NCBI GenBank assembly: GCA_029204225.1
Contig: CM055100.1
Location: forward strand, 12,609,040 to 12,673,039
Length of the DNA: 64,000 nucleotides
Direction: 5' to 3'
DNA from: Diphasiastrum complanatum
Lineage: Eukaryota > Streptophyta > Lycopodiopsida > Lycopodiales > Lycopodiaceae
Part shown: in pieces, positions 59,448-64,000 of the stretch
Position numbering within the stretch: position 1 is the stretch's first letter
Layout: each line of letters starts with the position of its first letter
Translations under genes and position numbers: made by a program
Notes under the pieces: generated by a model
What the model was told of the DNA's origin: nothing
The model's database searches: none
What the model saw: only the letters and a program-made list of their open reading frames with translations

Positions 59448-60040
59448 TGTGAAAGTACTATACTTTAGGACCAAAAATGGATCTACAAAAGATCCACAAG
59501 AGTGATTGGATGCTTGCTTAACAATCTATCAAAAAACTACACACAAAAAAGTTGATCTAGATTGGCGATTTGACAAACAACAGACATTAACAATCAAAAA
59601 CATTGATCAACATTGAAATCAGAGCCCACACATGTGTACTACAGGTTGTAGTACGGCCTTCAACCTGAGAAACAAGTAGAAATTGATTTGGTTTCATTTG
59701 GATCACAAAAACTCAATGTACATAGTGAATTAGCTTGAGATTGCCAATGAGCTCCAAAAATTTTCTATCTTCTCACTATGGGAGCTTGGAATACATAGCA
59801 AATTTGACTTCCTTCTAAAAGTTAGGTGGATTTCCAGCATTTAATAAGGAAGTAAACTCACTCTTCTTGCCCTAAAATGAAACCCTATCCTAGATCCTAG
59901 AGTTATGCTTGGTAGGTAGCTAGTTGGTCAAATTTTCACCTTAAACTTAGGTGTAGGTCCTATAAAGTAGGGATGACCACCAAATAGACATGACCAACTC
60001 TCTTGACTTGACCTAACCTACATAAGGATGGGTTGCCACA
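59448..60040 (-). repeat. E-family LTR (left, truncated)
   Basis: Matches the E1 LTRs from TGTGAAAG to about aggatggg, then departs. The cacacatgtg motif lies near 59631. Confidence 0.88.
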
Positions 60041-60180
60041 TGGAATATTGTCTTTTCGAAGATATGCTCCAGCAGATCCCATCTTACTAGTGTTTTCTAC
60101 TAACAAGAAATAGATTTGATTGACTTGAAACTCACAAAGGTCTCACACTTGTAGTCTCTCACTCAAATTTGATTTCTAAT

Positions 60181-60931
60181 CTTTTGGGCACTTAGTGGGC
60201 CCCACCACAGTACACTGTACATGTAGAGCAATAAGTGCAAGGGCACTGGCTTCCTGCATGTATAAGCCCAGCCTAATGAGCATGCAATTTGGTTTCGTAG
60301 AACTTGTAGAACTAGGAATAAGTGACTAGGGGGCTAAAACTCTAAAATGACTTTAGAGGCCCTAAGTCAAGGTGTTAATAAAAAAGCTAAAAGGGCCCAA
60401 ATTAGAACTCACATGAATCATGTGAGTGCCCTTGTGCTTTCTTAAGGAACCATTAGATTCATTTTGTGTTAGTTTAGGAGTCTTGGATTAGGATCCTTGC
60501 CATTGTAATTAACCAATAGGAGAAAGGGGCAAGGGCCTTCCCCATTCATAAAAATGCACTCTTTGTACCATATTTTGATGTTCAATAAGAGGAGGAGGTT
60601 ATGCCCAAATGAGATTTCAACATCCTTGCTTCCTTCCCTCTCTCTCTCTCTCTCACGTTTTTGCATTTTCTATTTGCTTTCCATTTGCTTCTTCTCTCTA
60701 CTTGCATGTTGTTAATGATTTCAAAGAGAGTAGAGAGGATAGGATGTAAGCACCTCCCCCATTGTAATCTATTCTTCCTTCTCATGCTTGTGGTCAAAGT
60801 AGGGTGGATAGTTAGATGCGGTTAATCTAGGTGTGGTTAGAGTAGGATTTGCAAGCTAACTTCGCAAGGGAAGCACTATTCCCTTGGGAACGAATCTATG
60901 TGTGACAGGTGAACCAAGGCCGCTACATAAT
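60181..60931 (+). repeat. repeat F, copy 2, inserted in the E2 leader
   Basis: About 750 bp absent from the E1 leader, where gatttctaat runs on into tcaacaaatgg. The flanks read ctaat on the left and ataat on the right, a possible imperfect target duplication. Shares blocks with 31568-32158; likely a solo LTR. Confidence 0.6.
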
Positions 60932-61606
60932 CCAACAAATGGAATTATAATCACAGTTCTATCACTCGTTCACAAAGCTGGAATGAAGATAAGATGAAGT
61001 GAAAACTACTTTCAAACAAATCTTGCCAAGAAATGGATTTGATTGCCTCTAGAAACTCACTAAGGTCTCTCTCTTGTAGTGTTTCACTCAAATTAGATTT
61101 CTAATCCAACAAATGGACTTATAATCTCAGTTCTAGCACTCCCTCACAAAGTTGGAATGAAGATAAGATGATGTGAAATCTACTTACAATCAAATCTTGT
61201 CAATTTTGGCTATTTTTGGACAAAAACATGACTTAATCTCACTCACACTTTTTCATGTACTTTCAAGACCTGTAAAACAAGTTTAGAGGACCTGATTTCA
61301 GCCTAGATTAATTAGATTTCATGACCCTATGTCAAATCTTGGTAGCCTATCCTAAGATTTCCACAAAAAATTACATCAAAAGCTCAAAAATTGAATTTCT
61401 TTGGATCAAATGAATACCATGCATTAAATGCAGGTTCAGAGGTGCCCACACATGTGGATAGTACGGATTTGGACCCCTACCAAGTTTGGGATCAAATCTC
61501 CTCACCAAAATCAAGGTTCTAGCTTGCCCTCTCAATACTAGTTTTTAGCACCAAAACTTGCTAAAAATGGATTTGCATTAGATCAATGGCTTATGCTCTT
61601 GTACTT
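60932..61606 (-). other. leader of element E2
   Basis: Untranslated leader matching E1 and, near its inner part, element C. It includes about 350 bp next to the primer site that E1 lacks. A cacacatgtg palindrome occurs at about 61448. Confidence 0.75.
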
Positions 61607-61619
61607 GGCTCTGATACCA
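61607..61619 (-). promoter_or_regulatory. primer-binding site, element E2
   Basis: ggctctgatacca is the exact reverse complement of TGGTATCAGAGCC and abuts the LTR start at 61620. Confidence 0.92.
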
Positions 61620-61749
61620 TGTGAATGTACTGTACTTTAGGATCATAAATGGATCTACAAAAGATCCACAAGAGTGATTGGATGCTTGCTTAACAATCTA
61701 TCAAAAAACTAGACACAAAAAAGTTGATCTAGATTGGCAATTTGACAAA
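61620..61749 (-). repeat. E-family LTR (right, first 130 bp only)
   Basis: tgtgaatgtactgtacttta onward matches the E1 LTR until tttgacaaa, where it is cut at the tandem array. Confidence 0.9.
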
Positions 61750-61752
61750 TCA

Positions 61753-61985
61753 GGCCATCGGTTGAGATCTGATGGAGTACCGTTGGTTGAGATCTGAGTG
61801 GAAACCATCGGTCGAGATTTCAATAGATTACCATCGGTCGAGATGTAACGGATGACCGTCGGTTGAGATTTGAGACAGTGTGTGTCGGGTGAGATTCAAC
61901 ATAATGCATCGGTTGAGATTGGAAATGAGCTCTCCGGTTGAGATTTCAACACAAGGGGGGTTCCGGTTGAGATGTGATCGTGAGG
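61753..61985. repeat. 25-bp tandem array, core cggttgagat
   Basis: Nine degenerate units; the gg of the core falls at 61760, 61785, 61810, 61836, 61861, 61887, 61911, 61936 and 61965, a spacing of 24-26 bp except the last. Core form is (c)catcggttgagat. Confidence 0.85.
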
Positions 61986-62074
61986 GGACGGGCGGAGCGT
62001 GGACAAGGTTGTGGGTTTCTGGTGTAGAAGCTGTTGGAGTTCAATGGGCAACGGTGCCAAATGTTTACATATCC

Positions 62075-62890
62075 ATAGGTCCAGAGGATGTGTTTACTAC
62101 GGTTCTTTTTCTTCTTGCTTACAACTTCTACGGCTTGGTATTCTACCTGTTACCAGGCTTCAGGGAATTCGTTATGTGTGATCTTGATCTTACAATGCCA
62201 AACCAGACAGAAGGAACAGATTGTCATTGTAGTATATTTTTTCTCCTGCTTGTCAGAGGACTACTCAGGGATGAACTCTCTTGAACACACTTACATTCAT
62301 ACATAGATGCAAGCCAAGAACGCTCATTCACAGATCAGAGTGCAGCCCAGATGAATATTCAGCAGATTCTATAGCTATCTACTCCTAAAAACAAACTAAA
62401 TCAGAGCCTAAGCATTACTAAATTGAGCTACACTTGCATAAATTGACAAAACAAGAAACAAGAACTAATCTACAGCATGTTAGAAGTCCAAGAGTCAAGA
62501 AACCAACTAGTCAATTGATTCTTGGACATCCCAAGAACATCAAGAACTGGAATGTTAGAGAATATGCAAGATCTACACCATAGATCCAGCCTATTTAGTT
62601 TACCTGAATGCTGGTTCCCACACTAATCCACAAACAAGAAAAGAAGCTAATCCACTCTATGAAAGCAGCAAATCTAATCCACTCTACAGTCCAGAACCAC
62701 ACACAAAAGGAGGGAAGGGCAAGATCATAAATGCATCACTCAAGAAACAAGCATGATCAAGGAGCTCCATGGAATTCGTGAAGGCTCTTCTCATTTCAGC
62801 ATGGAGTTGATACAATTCACAAAAAGCTCCTCTTCACAAAGAGGGAGTCCCTTAAATAAGCAAGAGAGCTCCTTAGGTGGCATCCTAGTG
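62075..62890. repeat. repeat K, copy 2
   Basis: About 815 bp matching 21325-22137 in the same orientation. An open frame at 61880-62284 crosses its left edge and is not believed to be a gene. Confidence 0.8.
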
Positions 62891-62894
62891 GAAT

Positions 62895-63173
62895 AATAAT
62901 GAAAGGACTAATATTTGTTTGAGAGCATATTCAGACTCAAGTTTTGCAGGTGACAAGATGGATAGAAGATCCATAAGTTCATTTGCTACATTCTTATGTG
63001 GAGGAGCTATATCTTGGCTTCCTAAAAAGCAAGATACCATATCTCTTTCATCAACAGAATCTGAATATAAAGCTATCACAACAACAACAAAGGAGGTTCT
63101 TTGGCTTAAAAGGCTTTTGGAGGAGCTACATGTGATCAAGGATGAAGACATTCCATGCATATATTGTGATAAT
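62895..63173 (+). pseudogene. copia RNase H fragment, C/E family
   Basis: Reads RAYSDSSFAGDKMDRRS, WLPKKQDTISLSSTESEYKA and EDIPCIYCDN. The second acidic residue of SDSD is Ser. Cut on the left at repeat K2 and on the right by the LTR of the next element after CDN. Confidence 0.88.
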
Positions 63174-63828
63174 TGTGAAAAATACAGATCCTAAGTGGAT
63201 CTAAACTCCAAGATCATTGGCTTGAATGCTTGCACTCCAAACTACATAAGCTAGGAATTGGCAACACATTCTATGCTACCTAGAATGCAAAGAACTTGAT
63301 CAAAAAGCATTTATCACAAATGGAAACTTCCATAAACATCAAGTGCGGCCCAAAATAGCATTATACAGTCCATAATACATCAGCCTATCACTTTTGGAAA
63401 GCACCTAAGATCATACACAATAGCTTGAAGACAATACACACAGCAATGCTCTCAATGGAGGAAGAAACAATGACAATGATCTATTGATCTCAATGAAGCA
63501 TACAAAAGGTTTCTCCAACCTGTTCTCCACGACTTCCCTACTATTTATGGATGAGGAAGATGACTCTCTCTCCTCTCTCTAGAAGGTACTTGACCCTAGA
63601 TATTCCCTATATAGGAAAAATAGCTAAAAATGGCTTATATGACCAAAATACATCAAAATGGTCTCATTTTGAAGGGTATGAAGTTTGACACTTCATCATA
63701 CTGAAAAAATACAGTAAATAAAAACATTGTGGCCTGTTTCACACGTGTGAAACTCCAGAACCAAAACTATTTACAATTTTAGCTTATTTAGGCCTCAAAC
63801 TAGCTAGGAAATGTTGACAATTTTCACA
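63174..63828 (-). repeat. 3' LTR of a minus-strand copia at the window edge
   Basis: TGTGAAAAAT to TTTTCACA on the plus strand, 655 bp, then the reversed polypurine tract ctccctcttc (63829-63838). A perfect 18-bp palindrome GTTTCACACGTGTGAAAC lies at 63736-63753. Inserted into the RNase H fragment on its left. Confidence 0.9.
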
Positions 63829-64000
63829 CTCCCTCTTCAACATTGGATGCTAGTTTCAACATAGTCTTTGAGCACATTCCAAGATTAGATCTATGCATTA
63901 AATATAGGTCCTTTCCCAATGGTTTGGTGAAGATATCAGCCACACACTCCTTTGAAGAGACATGTTGAAGCTCCACCTCTTTGGCAATGACTTGATCTCT
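63829..64000 (-). pseudogene. copia RNase H C-terminus, cut by window end
   Basis: Minus strand reads AKEVELQHVSSKECVADIF, then TKPLGKDLYLMHRSNLG, CSKTMLKL and EEG at the polypurine tract. Open as far as visible. The element continues past 64000, so whether it is intact cannot be judged. Confidence 0.85.

Larger units (their letters stand above)
59448..61749 (-). mobile_element. copia element E2, internally deleted remnant
   Basis: Minus strand, same family as E1 and C. The left LTR (59448 to about 60040) is joined almost directly to the first codons of gag (60064-60082, reading MGSAGAY). The leader follows, interrupted by repeat F2 (60181-60931), then an intact primer site and a right LTR cut at 61749. 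No complete coding region survives. Confidence 0.85.

Noticed and set aside
61753-61985. CRISPR-like reading of the short repeat plus variable 15-bp intervals
   Set aside because: Repeat core is only ~10 bp and degenerate, and the host is clearly a plant; treated as a tandem array.
61880-62284. 134-codon open frame crossing the tandem array and repeat K2
   Set aside because: The same region in repeat K1 is not open in this frame, so it is unlikely to be a conserved gene.

Overview
This window is nuclear DNA of a land plant, almost certainly one with a large, transposon-rich genome. It is AT-rich, has long (GA)n microsatellites, and is a dense mosaic of Ty1/copia LTR retrotransposons with UBN2-type Gag, CCHC knuckle, DSG protease, D,D35E integrase, YVDD reverse transcriptase and RNase H. 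No ordinary host gene could be supported. The species cannot be read from the sequence.

Layout. 1-1.8 kb: unassigned DNA, a 55-bp tandem repeat and a GA microsatellite. 2.0-4.6 kb: decayed copia pol (element A) and an LTR remnant, then a family B LTR fragment. 5.7-7.6 kb: scrambled copia P whose RT start lies inverted between gag and integrase. 7.6-8.2 kb: LTR fragment Q. 8.2-12.1 kb: deletion-derivative copia C, whose leader contains a short LTR-like unit carrying a tRNA-like gene. 13.3-16.8 kb: remnants, including family B and S LTRs. 20.1-22.1 kb: a D LTR (probably Ty3/gypsy) and repeat K1. 23.4 kb: purine-rich tandem array. 24.5-29.6 kb: minus-strand copia G. 30.6-32.2 kb: LTRs R and F1 and an integrase scrap. 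32.2-36.8 kb: D LTR interrupted by minus-strand copia E1, which has one long uninterrupted ORF. 38.4-50.3 kb: copia H with perfect AATCT target duplications, itself interrupted by copia J (40.3-46.2 kb, GATGC duplications, LTRs identical by eye). 52.1-57.5 kb: two M-family LTRs in opposite orientation around a decayed minus-strand reverse transcriptase gene that is not copia or gypsy and looks Penelope-like. 58-62 kb: integrase fragment, internally deleted copia E2 containing a nested repeat F2, and a 25-bp tandem array. 62-64 kb: repeat K2, an RNase H fragment, and a minus-strand copia entering from the right edge.

How the parts relate. J is close to autonomous; its only visible lesion is a one-base slip in an A8 run. 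G and H form a related non-autonomous group in which the same unrecognised ~0.9-1.1 kb segment replaces the RT region. E1 keeps Gag and protease in frame but has an unrecognised segment where the integrase should be. Such elements could be moved in trans by J-like relatives (inference). The best candidates for something undescribed are the Penelope-like RT (53.8-56.8 kb), the tRNA-bearing short LTR (8.87-9.02 kb), and the two foreign segments carried by copia elements.
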